A stretch of 64,000 bases of DNA from Paludibacter sp. (GTDB lineage Bacteria; Bacteroidota; Bacteroidia; Bacteroidales; Paludibacteraceae). This document shows, one piece after another, positions 18,013 to 27,684 of the stretch. The stretch's first letter is position 1; each line of letters begins with the position of its first letter. The translations under genes were made by a program, and so were the position numbers. A model generated the notes under the pieces. That model made no database searches and was not told where the DNA came from. It saw only the letters and a program-made list of their open reading frames with translations. The stretch is taken from contig JAQVAV010000006.1 of assembly GCA_028690665.1 (NCBI GenBank), positions 62,001-126,000 of the forward strand, read 5' to 3'.

Positions 18013-18090
18013 TTTTGAATAAAATATGGATTGATTAGTTTTACATTGCGACCTCCAACCTATTCTGGAAAATTATATTTGGAGCTTTTG

Positions 18091-18135
18091 CCGAAGCGTA
18101 AAGTTGATTTATAAAAGCTTTATGCTTCGGTTTTA
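18091..18135 (+). terminator. intrinsic terminator after DUF2202 gene
   Basis: Thirteen-bp stem with one G-U pair (18091-18103 and 18118-18130, CCGAAGCGTAAAG and partner), followed by TTTTATTTTT. It also covers the space before the converging gene that ends at 18133. Confidence 0.8.
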
Positions 18136-18999
18136 TTTTTCAACGGGTTTAACCTTAAATCCTTTTTGTTGAAGCAGATGAATCAGTCCACTATCACCTG
18201 CCAATGTTGAAACATCCACTGTGATAAAACACTTTTTGTTGTAGATGATTCCTGGAATTTCTTTTGCCCAGAAACTTATTCTTTTGTTTGTCAGGCTTTG
18301 CAAATCAGAATTTTTAATATTGCTACTGTTTGCCAACAACGACAGATCATTGATTTTTTCACTTTTGTAAAGCCTATAAAACATCAAAAGGCTGTTTTTA
18401 AGGCTATCTTTGCGAATAATGCAGTTCTCGAGTTCTTGGGCACCATCTTCAATTGATTCATTGTGGATTCTATATTCTATTTGTTGGTCAACGCTCTCGA
18501 GTCCGATTATTTTTTTCCCTTTGAGAGAAGCAGCAATTTGAAAATAAGAATCGGACTGGGCATCGTCCATGACGTGAGTTATTTGTCTGAATAGTTCAAG
18601 TTTATATAAGTTCAATACAATATTAGGCCGCATTTTTGCCAAGTCTGTCAATCCGGCTTTCAGGGTTGATTTAAGCTCTTTATCAACCGTTTCATAGTTT
18701 TTTTCGCTTATATAATCTTTCAGAGTTTTATTTCCCGGTATGCTGGCTGCACTCTGAATTGTTTTTGTTGCATCGATGCTGTTTGTTACAAATTCGCTTA
18801 TAACGGTTTCGCAGTCGTTAAATGTTTTGTATAGTTCAGGAATGCTGTCCAAAAAAGCGACCGGAATAAGTTCATTAGTTCCAAAAATATAGGATGGTTT
18901 TTTGAGTCCGTTACCTGTGATTTTCCAGAGAAGCTGGGCACTTGACGGAAAAACTGTAGCCCAATTCAGAATTATAAAAAGAATAAATAGTTTTTTCAT
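18133..18999 (-). CDS. TraB/GumN-family protein with degenerate motifs
   Basis: A 288-residue exported protein: signal peptide about 1-21 (FPSSAQ), then LLWKITGNGLKKPSYIFGT, the opening of the TraB/GumN fold (PF01963). The family's GTxH motif reads FGTNE here, with no His, and the C-terminal GAGHL element is replaced by DVSTLAGDSG before LIHLLQQKGFKV. These residues are thought to form a metal site in related Tiki-type proteases, so this copy may lack catalysis. No adjacent partner gene is evident; it converges on the DUF2202 gene. Confidence 0.8.
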   Translation of the reverse strand: MKKLFILFIILNWATVFPSSAQLLWKITGNGLKKPSYIFGTNELIPVAFLDSIPELYKTFNDCETVISEFVTNSIDATKTIQSAASIPGNKTLKDYISEKNYETVDKELKSTLKAGLTDLAKMRPNIVLNLYKLELFRQITHVMDDAQSDSYFQIAASLKGKKIIGLESVDQQIEYRIHNESIEDGAQELENCIIRKDSLKNSLLMFYRLYKSEKINDLSLLANSSNIKNSDLQSLTNKRISFWAKEIPGIIYNKKCFITVDVSTLAGDSGLIHLLQQKGFKVKPVEK

Positions 19000-19147
19000 T
19001 TTATTGAATTATAAGGCGAATTTACAGTATTTTTATCCATAAATGTCCATTTATCAGCTGAATAGTCGGATAATTTAAATTTCTTTATTGTTTCTTTTCC
19101 GCTTTTGAGTTTTGAGCAAAAACCAATTAAAAATTGTCGATTATTTT

Positions 19148-19155
19148 TATCTTTG
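19148..19155 (+). promoter_or_regulatory. -7 promoter box TATCTTTG for oxyR
   Basis: Exact TAnnTTTG match 43 bp upstream of ATG 19199. It lies inside an in-frame 5' extension that opens at 19112, which decides for the internal ATG. Confidence 0.6.
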
Positions 19156-19198
19156 CATAGATAATAACAATAATCAAAAACTTAAATATTCTGAAATA

Positions 19199-20122
19199 AT
19201 GACACTGCAACAGCTTGAATATATCATTGCTCTTGACAAAACCCGTCATTTTGTTCGTGCAGCTGAAATGTGTGGCGTAACTCAACCCACTTTAAGTGCT
19301 ATGATTCAAAAATTAGAGGATGAATTAGACTGTAAGATTTTTGACCGTTCAATGCATCCGATTGTACCGACAGAAGTCGGGAAAGTAGTTTTAAACCAGG
19401 CTCAGGTAATCTTATATAATGTTGATCAGCTGAAAGAAAACTTGAATACCGAAAAAGGATCTCTGGCCGGCACCCTTTCATTAGCAATGATTCCTACTGT
19501 TGCACCCTATCTTTTACCTGGTTTTATTGCCGCTTTTAGGGAGAATTATCCGGAGATATCGCTCAAAGTTACGGAAATGCGTACAGAATCGGTAATTCGC
19601 AGTTTGCATAATGCCGAAATAGATATGGCTATTCTTTCTACTCCGCTTGAAGACCCAAAGATTCTTGAAGTTCCGCTTTATTACGAAAAGTTTGTGGCTT
19701 ATATTTCGCCCAATGAAGCTATCTATCAGCAGGAGGAAATATCTACCAATGAAATGCCTTTAGATCATCTTTGGGTTTTGGAAGAAGGGCATTGTCTTCG
19801 TAATCAGATATTTAACTTTTGCGATAACAATACACATTCTTCTGTTTATGAAGCTGGAAGTATCGATACACTTGTGAAGATTGTGGATGTGAACGGAGGT
19901 TATACGGTTATTCCGGAATTACATATTGATTTGCTAAGCGAAAAGCAAAAATTGAATTTGCGCAAAATTGTACGTCCTGAAGCTGCGCGCGAAATTTCGT
20001 TGGTTATTCGTCAGGATTTTGTACGAGAAGGAGTACTGAATGCTGTCGCTAATTGTATTAAGCATATCATTCCTCAGCACATGCTCGACGCCCGTTTGAA
20101 AAAATTTGCCATAAAATTGTGA
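19199..20122 (+). CDS. oxyR: LysR-family hydrogen peroxide sensor OxyR
   Basis: A 307-residue LysR regulator. The N-terminal winged helix (MTLQQLEYIIALDKTRHFVRAAEMCGVTQ read in two parts, with TQPTLSAMIQKLE) binds DNA, and the C-terminal half is a substrate-binding-like fold. In the regulatory domain two cysteines are spaced CX8C (HCLRNQIFNFC), as in the redox pair Cys199/Cys208 of E. coli OxyR, which supports peroxide sensing by disulfide formation. The next gene, a K+ channel, begins 13 bp after the stop. I did not find katB, ahpCF or dps next to it. Confidence 0.88.
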   Translation: MTLQQLEYIIALDKTRHFVRAAEMCGVTQPTLSAMIQKLEDELDCKIFDRSMHPIVPTEVGKVVLNQAQVILYNVDQLKENLNTEKGSLAGTLSLAMIPTVAPYLLPGFIAAFRENYPEISLKVTEMRTESVIRSLHNAEIDMAILSTPLEDPKILEVPLYYEKFVAYISPNEAIYQQEEISTNEMPLDHLWVLEEGHCLRNQIFNFCDNNTHSSVYEAGSIDTLVKIVDVNGGYTVIPELHIDLLSEKQKLNLRKIVRPEAAREISLVIRQDFVREGVLNAVANCIKHIIPQHMLDARLKKFAIKL

Positions 20123-20135
20123 TTTGCAATTAAGA

Positions 20136-21173
20136 ATGCTAAAATCAAATTTCAGACATATTGTTTTCCGAAAATTATTGCTGCCATCCTTAGCCTTGAT
20201 TTTGTTAGTAGTTGTAAGTTTCTGGGGCTATATTCTTATTGAGGGATATACGCCGTTAGAGTCTTTATATATGATTGTAATTACCTTTGCTACAATAGGA
20301 TACGGTGAAGTGAAACCACTGTCGGATACAGGACGGGAATTTACGATGGTAATTATTCTGGCGGGTTTTTCATTAGGATTGTATGCTGTGAGCCAGATAT
20401 CTACATTTTTTATCGATGGTGAACTTTCAAAATTATTAAAATTACGCAGGATGAATAAAGCTTTAAGTAATTTGAACGAACATTATATTATTTGCGGTTA
20501 TGGCAAAACCGGACGTAAAGTTGTTGAGGATTTATTAGCTAAAAAACAAAAAGTCGTTTTGATAGAAGGAAATCCTGAACGGGTTGAAAAGCTGAAAGAT
20601 TTTTATGATGAAAACCTGATTCATCTGGTAGGAGATGCCACAAGCGATGAAGTACTTATGCAGGCCGGAGTTGACCGGGCTAAATATTTGATAGCCGTAC
20701 TTAATTCCGATGCAGAGAACCTGTTTGTTACCCTTAGTGCAAAAGATTACAATAAGAAAATAAAAGTTATCACACGTGTTGAGGAAACAAATTCTACGGG
20801 AAAGTTCAAAAAAGCAGGGGCTGATTTCATTATTTCTCCCATTGAAATAGCTTCGGAGCGGATTGTGTCTATTGTTACTACAGGACAAGATTATTATAAC
20901 TTTCTGGAATTTACGGAAGGTAAACCTGAATTCCACGATTATAAATTTGGCCTGGTGCTGATAAATGAACAAAGCGATTTGATTGGAAAAACTTACCGTG
21001 AAGCTAATATTCCTCAACGGACACATTTGGTGGTTATTGGCTATTATTCAGCTAATGATGAGTTACAAGTAAACCCGAAGGCAGATAATAAAATTAACTT
21101 CGGAGACCGATTGCTTGTCTTTGGTAAAGATGACGAAATAAATTTGTTGAAAGATTTGGCTTATAACCACTAA
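20136..21173 (+). CDS. two-TM potassium channel with RCK domains
   Basis: A 345-residue channel subunit. TM1 (about 10-32) and TM2 (about 62-82) flank a pore loop with filter TIGYGE (about 51-56). Then a Rossmann RCK_N domain (TrkA-N; YIICGYGKTGRKVVEDL, about 112-128) and an RCK_C domain (about 250-340) follow. It should form a ligand-gated tetrameric K+ channel in the inner membrane. ATG 20136 is chosen; a TTG lies four codons earlier. It is probably co-transcribed with oxyR (13-bp gap) and precedes an MscS channel by 31 bp, giving an ion and turgor gene set. Confidence 0.9.
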   Translation: MLKSNFRHIVFRKLLLPSLALILLVVVSFWGYILIEGYTPLESLYMIVITFATIGYGEVKPLSDTGREFTMVIILAGFSLGLYAVSQISTFFIDGELSKLLKLRRMNKALSNLNEHYIICGYGKTGRKVVEDLLAKKQKVVLIEGNPERVEKLKDFYDENLIHLVGDATSDEVLMQAGVDRAKYLIAVLNSDAENLFVTLSAKDYNKKIKVITRVEETNSTGKFKKAGADFIISPIEIASERIVSIVTTGQDYYNFLEFTEGKPEFHDYKFGLVLINEQSDLIGKTYREANIPQRTHLVVIGYYSANDELQVNPKADNKINFGDRLLVFGKDDEINLLKDLAYNH

Positions 21174-21204
21174 TATTGTTTTATCCTGATAAAAATAAAT
21201 TGTT

Positions 21205-23031
21205 ATGAAAAAACTGTATTTATTTTTTCTGTTGTTTCTGACTCTGCCGGTTTTGGGACAGAATGATAGTTTGTCTGTTTTGAATGATTCTGTTAATCAG
21301 GTGGTTTTGAAAAATTATCAGACTAAGATTGCTGAAATTGAAGAGCAGAGATTAAGTGATTCTGTGAAGAAAGCGGAATTGCAAATCCAACTCAACAGTT
21401 TAAAAACAACTGATAATTTGCAAAAACAGGATTTAATAAATCAGCTAAAAACAATAGAGAAAAATGAATCGATCAGAGTTGCGGAGAAGAGAGCCAGAAT
21501 TAATCAACTGCGTTCTACAGCCACAGGCTCTCCTGTGACAGGAGTTATGAATGATACCCTGTTTTTGATTTATTCTAAAATAGGAGCTGCAACACCTGTC
21601 GAACGAGCGATGAATATTTCTATTAAAATTAAAAAGCTTTATAATGATGATTTTCTGAAACCTGATTCAATCACGGTCGTTCAGTCGGAAAATACTTATG
21701 ATATTGTATATGGAGAAATGATTATTATGAGTGTTTCCGAATCGGATGGTTTATGGTACGATCAGTCAACATCAGATCTTACAGCGAATTTTAGCTCGAA
21801 AATCAAACAAGAATTGATTACTGCTAAAAGCGAGAACAGCTTTTTGAAATTATTGATGAGAATCGGATTAGTTATGCTTGTTTTTGGTGTTGTTTGGGCA
21901 ATTATATGGTTTGCGGGACGCGGTTATAAGAGTCTCCTTGCATATATCGAAAATAAAAAATCGGTCTGGCTGAAAGATTTGAGTTACAGGGATTATACTT
22001 TTTTATCGACAGATCAGGAGCTTAATATTATACTTTTTATAGTGAAAGCTTCAAAATGGCTTGTTTATGTACTTATACTATATATTACCCTGCCTGTAAT
22101 ATTCAGTATTTTCCCTTTTTCACGGAATTGGGCAGATACTTTATTCCAGTTGATATGGTCTCCCTTTAGAAAAGTTTTAACTTCTGTTTGGCATTACTTA
22201 CCTAATTTGTTTAGTATACTCGTTATCTATTTTGTAATGAGATATGTTATAAAGTTTGTCCGGTATATTTTTAGGGAAATTGAGACTGATAAATTAAAAA
22301 TTTCCGGATTTCATGCCGACTGGGCAATGCCGACATATCATATCGTACGATTCCTGCTTTATGCTTTTATGTTTGTATTGATATTTCCATATCTTCCGGG
22401 ATCGGATTCTTCTGTGTTTAAGGGCGTTTCGGTTTTTTTGGGGGTTTTGTTTTCCTTAGGTTCTTCTTCAGCAATAGCCAATATCATCGCAGGCATGGTG
22501 ATTACTTATATGCGTCCGTTTAAAATTGGAGATCGCATCAAAATAGGTGAGGTGAGTGGTGATGTGATAGAAAAAACGATGTTGGTAACACGTATCAGAA
22601 CTATTAAAAATGAAATTGTCACTATCCCTAATTCTTCGGTACTTACGGGGAATACAACAAACTACACCAGTGAAGCAGATACGAAAGGACTAATCTTACA
22701 TACTACAGTCACGATTGGCTATGATGTCCCGTGGAATAAAATGCATGAGGCTTTACTTGAAGCTGCTAATCGCACTGATATGGCATTGAAAAAACCGAAA
22801 CCTTTTGTGTTACAGACAAGTTTAGACGATTTTTATGTTTCTTACCAACTAAATGTTTACACACATGAGGCCAGTAAACAGGCTCTGATTTATTCGGCCT
22901 TGCATCAGCATACATTAGATGTTTGTAATGAAAGAGGAATCGAAATCATGTCTCCACATTACCGGGCAGAGCGGGATGGTAACCGGGTGGCGATTCCAGA
23001 TATCTATCAGAATAAAGAGGAAAATAAGTAA
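21205..23031 (+). CDS. MscS-family mechanosensitive channel
   Basis: A 608-residue channel with a signal peptide (about 1-18, LPVLGQ), a periplasmic coiled-coil region (about 25-105), and several membrane segments between about 210 and 430. The pore helix SLGSSSAIANIIAGMVITYM leads into the MscS beta domain with FKIGDRIKIGEVSGDVIE and TIPNSSVLTGNTTNYT. It opens under membrane tension to release solutes. It is larger than E. coli MscS (286 residues) because of the periplasmic part. It closes the oxyR-channel run and is followed by a hairpin at 23108-23150. Confidence 0.9.
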   Translation: MKKLYLFFLLFLTLPVLGQNDSLSVLNDSVNQVVLKNYQTKIAEIEEQRLSDSVKKAELQIQLNSLKTTDNLQKQDLINQLKTIEKNESIRVAEKRARINQLRSTATGSPVTGVMNDTLFLIYSKIGAATPVERAMNISIKIKKLYNDDFLKPDSITVVQSENTYDIVYGEMIIMSVSESDGLWYDQSTSDLTANFSSKIKQELITAKSENSFLKLLMRIGLVMLVFGVVWAIIWFAGRGYKSLLAYIENKKSVWLKDLSYRDYTFLSTDQELNIILFIVKASKWLVYVLILYITLPVIFSIFPFSRNWADTLFQLIWSPFRKVLTSVWHYLPNLFSILVIYFVMRYVIKFVRYIFREIETDKLKISGFHADWAMPTYHIVRFLLYAFMFVLIFPYLPGSDSSVFKGVSVFLGVLFSLGSSSAIANIIAGMVITYMRPFKIGDRIKIGEVSGDVIEKTMLVTRIRTIKNEIVTIPNSSVLTGNTTNYTSEADTKGLILHTTVTIGYDVPWNKMHEALLEAANRTDMALKKPKPFVLQTSLDDFYVSYQLNVYTHEASKQALIYSALHQHTLDVCNERGIEIMSPHYRAERDGNRVAIPDIYQNKEENK

Positions 23032-23107
23032 TTTTCGTTGCAAAGTTCAATAAATGTTTGTTTTTTTGGGGTAATACCCAAATAAAATTATAAAAAACAT
23101 AGATTTG

Positions 23108-23150
23108 AAAAGGTTATTGATTACTTTCGTAGTAACGAATAACCTTTTTT
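23108..23150 (+). terminator. hairpin with T-run between mscS-like gene and next ATG
   Basis: An 11-bp stem AAAAGGTTATT (23108-23118) / AATAACCTTTT (23138-23148) ends in a T6 run (23145-23150). It is a good terminator for the MscS gene, but it lies only 6 bp before the ATG at 23157. Confidence 0.7.
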
Positions 23151-23156
23151 CTATAT

Positions 23157-24374
23157 ATGATTAATCGAATAAATTCCGAAGAACTTATTATTCTCAGGCA
23201 GATTAATTTAAAACGGCATTTTGAGCCAAAATTAAAGTTGAGCCCTGTTTCATGGAACGATTTTACTTTCTGGATTATACATCTGGGGTTAGGCCAATTG
23301 ATTTATTCAAATTTAAAACTCACGGGAAATAAAGACCTTTTTCCCACGGAGAACTATAACCGGTTACAACAGTTTTATTACTTCAATTTAAAACGAAATG
23401 TACACATTCAACAAATTTTTTACGAAGTAGCCTCTGTCGCAGCAAAACACAACATTCAACTTGTGGCGCTTAAAGGCATATACATGATTGATAATTATTA
23501 TAAAGACATTGCAATAAGACAATTAAGCGATATAGATGTACTTGTAAAGCCGGAAGATGGTAAGAAATTGCTTGAGCTCCTGAAGAAAAATGGATTTGTG
23601 AAACGGAATGAAACTGCAGACTTTGTCAGTGACAATCGGGAAATTGTACATTATCATGCAATGATAAAAGAGTGTGTTTCTGTTGAAGTGCATATTAAGT
23701 TACATCGGGCGATTGAGTCATATCATATTGATACAGAAGCTTGTTTTTTAAGGTTGAGACCTGTTGCAAAGGATAATGTCAGCTATTTTGCATTAAATAA
23801 AATCGATCATTTGATTTTTAGTGTGATTCACCTTGATCGCCATTTTAATCAGGGCGGGATTCAATTTAGCGGTTACATGGATTTGGTCAACTTGATAACT
23901 GATTTAACTGATGAAGAATGGACTAAAATTATTAATCGTTGTGAGGAATATAATTGCGTCAGGGAATTTTTTCGGCATGTAATACTTGTTAATAAATACA
24001 TGGATGTAAATATTCCGTTATTCATTATTCAGAAGTTTAATGAGTTGGACAACATTAATACGGAATTGAGATTTTATGAATACTTAAAAGGCAAAAGACT
24101 TTTTATTAGTGGAGTCCCCAACCACTTAAGTAGCATGAAGCTTCTGCCCAACAGAAAAAAAATACAATATATTTGGCATGCTGTTTTTCCGTCAAAGTAT
24201 TTTATGATAGAAAAATACGGTCTGAAAAATAACATATACCAAACTTCTGTTAACTGTGAAGATAACCAACTATTTTTTTCAAAATATAAATTCAAATTTT
24301 GGTGGTTATGGTATCCTTATCGCTGGGGAATAGGAGTGAGGGGGATAATTGAATTGATACGGAAGAAACAATAA
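23157..24374 (+). CDS. uncharacterised nucleotidyltransferase-family protein (PF14907-like)
   Basis: A 405-residue soluble protein with the core of the NTP_transf_5 family: VALKGIYMIDNYY (about 101-113), then QLSDIDVLV (about 122-130), where the two Asp are the usual metal ligands of the Pol-beta-like fold, and a later EVHIKLH segment. Members are frequent in Bacteroidetes and Firmicutes polysaccharide and peptide clusters; no substrate is known to me. It stands alone on the plus strand, 273 bp before the sugar transferase gene. The start immediately behind a terminator-like hairpin is odd. Confidence 0.78.
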   Translation: MINRINSEELIILRQINLKRHFEPKLKLSPVSWNDFTFWIIHLGLGQLIYSNLKLTGNKDLFPTENYNRLQQFYYFNLKRNVHIQQIFYEVASVAAKHNIQLVALKGIYMIDNYYKDIAIRQLSDIDVLVKPEDGKKLLELLKKNGFVKRNETADFVSDNREIVHYHAMIKECVSVEVHIKLHRAIESYHIDTEACFLRLRPVAKDNVSYFALNKIDHLIFSVIHLDRHFNQGGIQFSGYMDLVNLITDLTDEEWTKIINRCEEYNCVREFFRHVILVNKYMDVNIPLFIIQKFNELDNINTELRFYEYLKGKRLFISGVPNHLSSMKLLPNRKKIQYIWHAVFPSKYFMIEKYGLKNNIYQTSVNCEDNQLFFSKYKFKFWWLWYPYRWGIGVRGIIELIRKKQ

Positions 24375-24549
24375 GTAATATTGAGTATTTTTTTATTTAT
24401 TGCTTGTAAAGACAAATTGTGTATGTTGTTTTGCTTATACTCAGATTCTTATAAGTGTTAATTGTTAGAATGTACCGAATTATTGCTACGTAGTGTAATA
24501 ATTTATACTATAGCATGTCGTATTTTGTTTGTTTTATCAAAACAATTAC

Positions 24550-24557
24550 TATTTTTG
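24550..24557 (+). promoter_or_regulatory. -7 promoter box TATTTTTG for the sugar transferase gene
   Basis: TAnnTTTG match 90 bp upstream of ATG 24648, in a 273-bp gap in which nothing else was recognised. Confidence 0.45.
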
Positions 24558-24647
24558 TCTCCAGGAATCTAACCATATTTACATTATTCAATACGCATTT
24601 TAACTTTTTTGTTTATAACTGTTTTTTTGTTTTAATTGCTTTATTTT

Positions 24648-26036
24648 ATGCTAACTAAACGTGAAGCAAATTTATCTACGTTATTGATTGTTGTACAAGT
24701 TGCAATCAGTATTTTTATTTTTTGTCTTACCAGATTGTTTTTTGGAGATGATTTGTTGACATCTTGCGGTAAGTTGTTAATTTTGGTACAGATAGCCGTA
24801 ATATGGTTTGTGCTTTTTAATAAATTTCGAATGGGAGTTATTTTTCGTAATCAAGACTTCTTTGAGTTAATTCGGGGTTACCTTTCTACAATAATTTTGG
24901 GCTCATTAATTATAGGAGCCGAGATACTTACTTTTCCATTTATTAAACATCGTCAGTTTACAATTCAGTATTTAGCATTATTTAGTAGCCTGGATTTGTT
25001 TGCTTTAATTCTGTTCAAGTATGTTTTTTATTATTATATGCGTTCGATACGCAGTACCGGTCATAATAGCAGAATGGTCGTATTGCTAACAAATAAAGAG
25101 TTTGCTACTTATGTCGATCAGTTTATTGAACGTAAAGATTGGGGGTATAATATAAAGGCAATAATATCTCCGGATAAATCTCTTAAATCAAAGTTTGAGA
25201 ATGTTCGCGTCATTGCAAATGTAGAAGAATTAATACAAAAGGTTACTTTACAGGGAATAGATGATATATTTTATTGTCTACCAGTTAATGATAAGTCATA
25301 CAATTTACAAAACTTGTTAAGTTCTACACAGGAGTTGGGAATATCTCTCCATATTATGCAACCAGAAAGAAGCATAGTTGGTTATAAAAAAGATAATACC
25401 TTGTCGTTTATTACTCATCAGACTATTCCTTCCCAATATTTGGCTATAAAATTGAAACATGTTTTTGATATTATTTTCAGTGCTATTATTATTGTTGTAG
25501 CCTTACCTTTATTGTTGCTAATAGCTTTGGGAATTAAGCTGGAGGATGGTGGTCCTGTTTTTTTTAAACAGGAAAGAATTGGTTTAAATGGTCGGCGGTT
25601 TTATTGTCATAAGTTCCGATCAATGGTCGTTGATGCAGAAGAACTGAAGGAGTCACTAATAATTCAGAATGAGTCCGATGGACCTAATTTTAAAATTGAG
25701 AATGATCCGAGAATCACATGTATTGGTCGTATTCTTAGACGACTTTCCTTGGATGAATTTCCTCAGTTTTACAATGTATTGAAAGGGGAAATGTCTGTTG
25801 TAGGGCCTCGGCCCCCTTTGTTAGACGAAGTTGTGCTGTATAAACGTTCTCAGCTAAGGCGCTTGAGTATGAAACCTGGTATAACTTGTTTGTGGCAGGT
25901 AAGTGGACGTAACGCTTTAAGTTTTAGTGAGTGGATGTGTTTAGATCTTCATTATATTGATAATTGGTCCATTTGGTTAGATTTGAAGATTATTATTAGA
26001 ACTGTCGGAGTGATGTTTAAGGCAAATGGTCAATAA
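24648..26036 (+). CDS. exopolysaccharide polyprenyl-phosphate sugar-1-phosphate transferase (WcaJ-like)
   Basis: A 462-residue initiating transferase that loads the first sugar phosphate onto undecaprenyl phosphate. Four N-terminal membrane segments lie in about 1-125, then a cytoplasmic CoA-binding-like domain (about 140-255), a re-entrant hydrophobic helix (about 268-295), and the catalytic PF02397 domain with DGGPVFFKQERIG, CHKFRSMVVDA, LRRLSLDEFPQFYNVLKGEMSVVGPRP (split here as its parts) and the Trp-rich PGITCLWQVSGRN. ATG 24648 is used rather than a TTG four codons earlier. It is monocistronic, far from the wza-wzc operon at 55 kb that it probably serves. Confidence 0.9.
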   Translation: MLTKREANLSTLLIVVQVAISIFIFCLTRLFFGDDLLTSCGKLLILVQIAVIWFVLFNKFRMGVIFRNQDFFELIRGYLSTIILGSLIIGAEILTFPFIKHRQFTIQYLALFSSLDLFALILFKYVFYYYMRSIRSTGHNSRMVVLLTNKEFATYVDQFIERKDWGYNIKAIISPDKSLKSKFENVRVIANVEELIQKVTLQGIDDIFYCLPVNDKSYNLQNLLSSTQELGISLHIMQPERSIVGYKKDNTLSFITHQTIPSQYLAIKLKHVFDIIFSAIIIVVALPLLLLIALGIKLEDGGPVFFKQERIGLNGRRFYCHKFRSMVVDAEELKESLIIQNESDGPNFKIENDPRITCIGRILRRLSLDEFPQFYNVLKGEMSVVGPRPPLLDEVVLYKRSQLRRLSMKPGITCLWQVSGRNALSFSEWMCLDLHYIDNWSIWLDLKIIIRTVGVMFKANGQ

Positions 26037-26107
26037 TTGTTTGGGATATATTAGATGTCTTTTTGTTTTGAATTTGTTTAAAAAATTGAGATAGTTTAAA
26101 GTTGCAT

Positions 26108-26150
26108 GACTAGTTCTAATAAACTCGTAACGGTTTTTTAAGAACTAGTC
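26108..26150. repeat. inverted repeat between sugar transferase and proS
   Basis: GACTAGTTCT (26108-26117) and AGAACTAGTC (26141-26150) form a perfect 10-bp stem with a 23-nt loop in the gap between the converging genes. No T-run follows directly, so it is at best a weak terminator. Confidence 0.5.
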
Positions 26151-26185
26151 ACTGCGTCCTGTGTTTTTCGTAAAGCGTATATTGT

Positions 26186-27658
26186 TTAATAAGCTCTTGC
26201 AAAAATTACCCGTTGAGCGGATGGTTTTCCGGTTACCATACATACTCCCGGAGTTTTGTCGCCATCTAAAGGAATACAGCGGATAGTTGCTTTGGTTTCT
26301 TCTTTGATTTTCTCTTCGGTTTCCGGTGTGCCATCCCAATGGCATAACAGAAATCCACCTTTTTCAATTTCCACTTTAAATTCTTCATAAGAATTAACTT
26401 CACGTGTAACCGAAGTTCGGTAATCAATTGCTTTATTGAAAATATTAGCCTGAATATCAGTTAATAATCTTTTTATATATATTTCTATACCTTCAAGTGA
26501 AACAGTTTCTTTGGTAAGTGTGTCACGACGAGCAACTTCCACAGTCCCGTTTTCAAGGTCACGGGCTCCCATAGCTAAGCGTACCGGAACTCCTTTTAAT
26601 TCATATTCGGCAAATTTCCAACCCGGTTTTTTTGTGTCATTGTTATCAAACTTTACGGAGATTTCCAAACCTTTCAACTTTGGAATAATTTCATTCACTT
26701 TTGCCGAGATTGCATTTAGTTGTTCCTCATTTTTATAAATAGGCACAATTACCACCTGAAATGGAGCGAGGTTAGGAGGGAGGACAAGTCCGTGATCATC
26801 GGAGTGAGTCATAATAAGAGCTCCCATAAGACGGGTCGAAACACCCCATGAAGTTGCCCATACATAATCTTGTTTGTTATTTTTATCAACAAAAGTGACA
26901 TCGAATGCTTTTGCAAAGTTTTGTCCCAAAAAATGCGATGTCCCGGCCTGAAGTGCTTTTCCATCCTGCATCAAAGCTTCAATACAAAAAGTTTCCAATG
27001 CTCCGGCAAAACGTTCGTTGGCAGACTTTACACCTTTTATTACTGGAACGGCCATAAATCGTTCGGCAAAATCGGCATAAACTTCAAGCATTTGTTTTGC
27101 TTCGGCTATTGCTTCTGCTTCAGTAGCATGAGCAGTATGTCCTTCCTGCCATAAAAATTCGGCAGTACGTAGGAACAGACGTGTACGCATTTCCCAGCGA
27201 ACAACATTAGCCCATTGATTACATAAAATAGGCAGATCGCGATATGACTGAATCCAGTTTTTGTAGGTACTCCATATAATAGTTTCAGAAGTAGGCCGGA
27301 CAATAAGTTCCTCTTCTAATTTGGCTTCAGGATCAACTACAACCCCTTTGCCGTCAGGACTATTTTTAAGACGATAATGAGTTACGACAGCACATTCTTT
27401 GGCAAAACCTTCCACGTGGTCAGCTTCTTTACTGAAAAACGATTTAGGAATAAACAGCGGAAAATAGGCATTTACATGTCCTGTTTCTTTAAACATTCGG
27501 TCAAGTTCGGCCTGCATTTTTTCCCAGATAGCGTAACCATAAGGTTTGATTACCATACATCCGCGAACCGCAGAGTTTTCGGCTAAATCAGCTTTGATTA
27601 CTAAATCGTTGTACCACTGTGAGTAATTCTCACTTCTTGGGGTTAATTCTTTTGCCAT
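26186..27658 (-). CDS. proS: prolyl-tRNA synthetase, short archaeal/eukaryotic-like form
   Basis: Charges tRNA-Pro with proline. The 490-residue protein lacks the inserted editing domain of long bacterial ProS and matches the short class. Class II motifs are visible: [18 protein letters not shown] (motif 1 region), RPTSETIIW (about 131-139), [19 protein letters not shown] (motif 2 region) and [17 protein letters not shown] (motif 3, about 294-310). The C-terminal anticodon-binding and zinc-like regions follow (about 330-490), ending in Tyr as usual for this class. The TATCTTTG box at 27709-27702 lies 43 bp upstream, within the GH3 remnant. Confidence 0.95.
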   Translation of the reverse strand: MAKELTPRSENYSQWYNDLVIKADLAENSAVRGCMVIKPYGYAIWEKMQAELDRMFKETGHVNAYFPLFIPKSFFSKEADHVEGFAKECAVVTHYRLKNSPDGKGVVVDPEAKLEEELIVRPTSETIIWSTYKNWIQSYRDLPILCNQWANVVRWEMRTRLFLRTAEFLWQEGHTAHATEAEAIAEAKQMLEVYADFAERFMAVPVIKGVKSANERFAGALETFCIEALMQDGKALQAGTSHFLGQNFAKAFDVTFVDKNNKQDYVWATSWGVSTRLMGALIMTHSDDHGLVLPPNLAPFQVVIVPIYKNEEQLNAISAKVNEIIPKLKGLEISVKFDNNDTKKPGWKFAEYELKGVPVRLAMGARDLENGTVEVARRDTLTKETVSLEGIEIYIKRLLTDIQANIFNKAIDYRTSVTREVNSYEEFKVEIEKGGFLLCHWDGTPETEEKIKEETKATIRCIPLDGDKTPGVCMVTGKPSAQRVIFARAY

Positions 27659-27684
27659 ATATTCTTAAAATCTGTATTATTATC

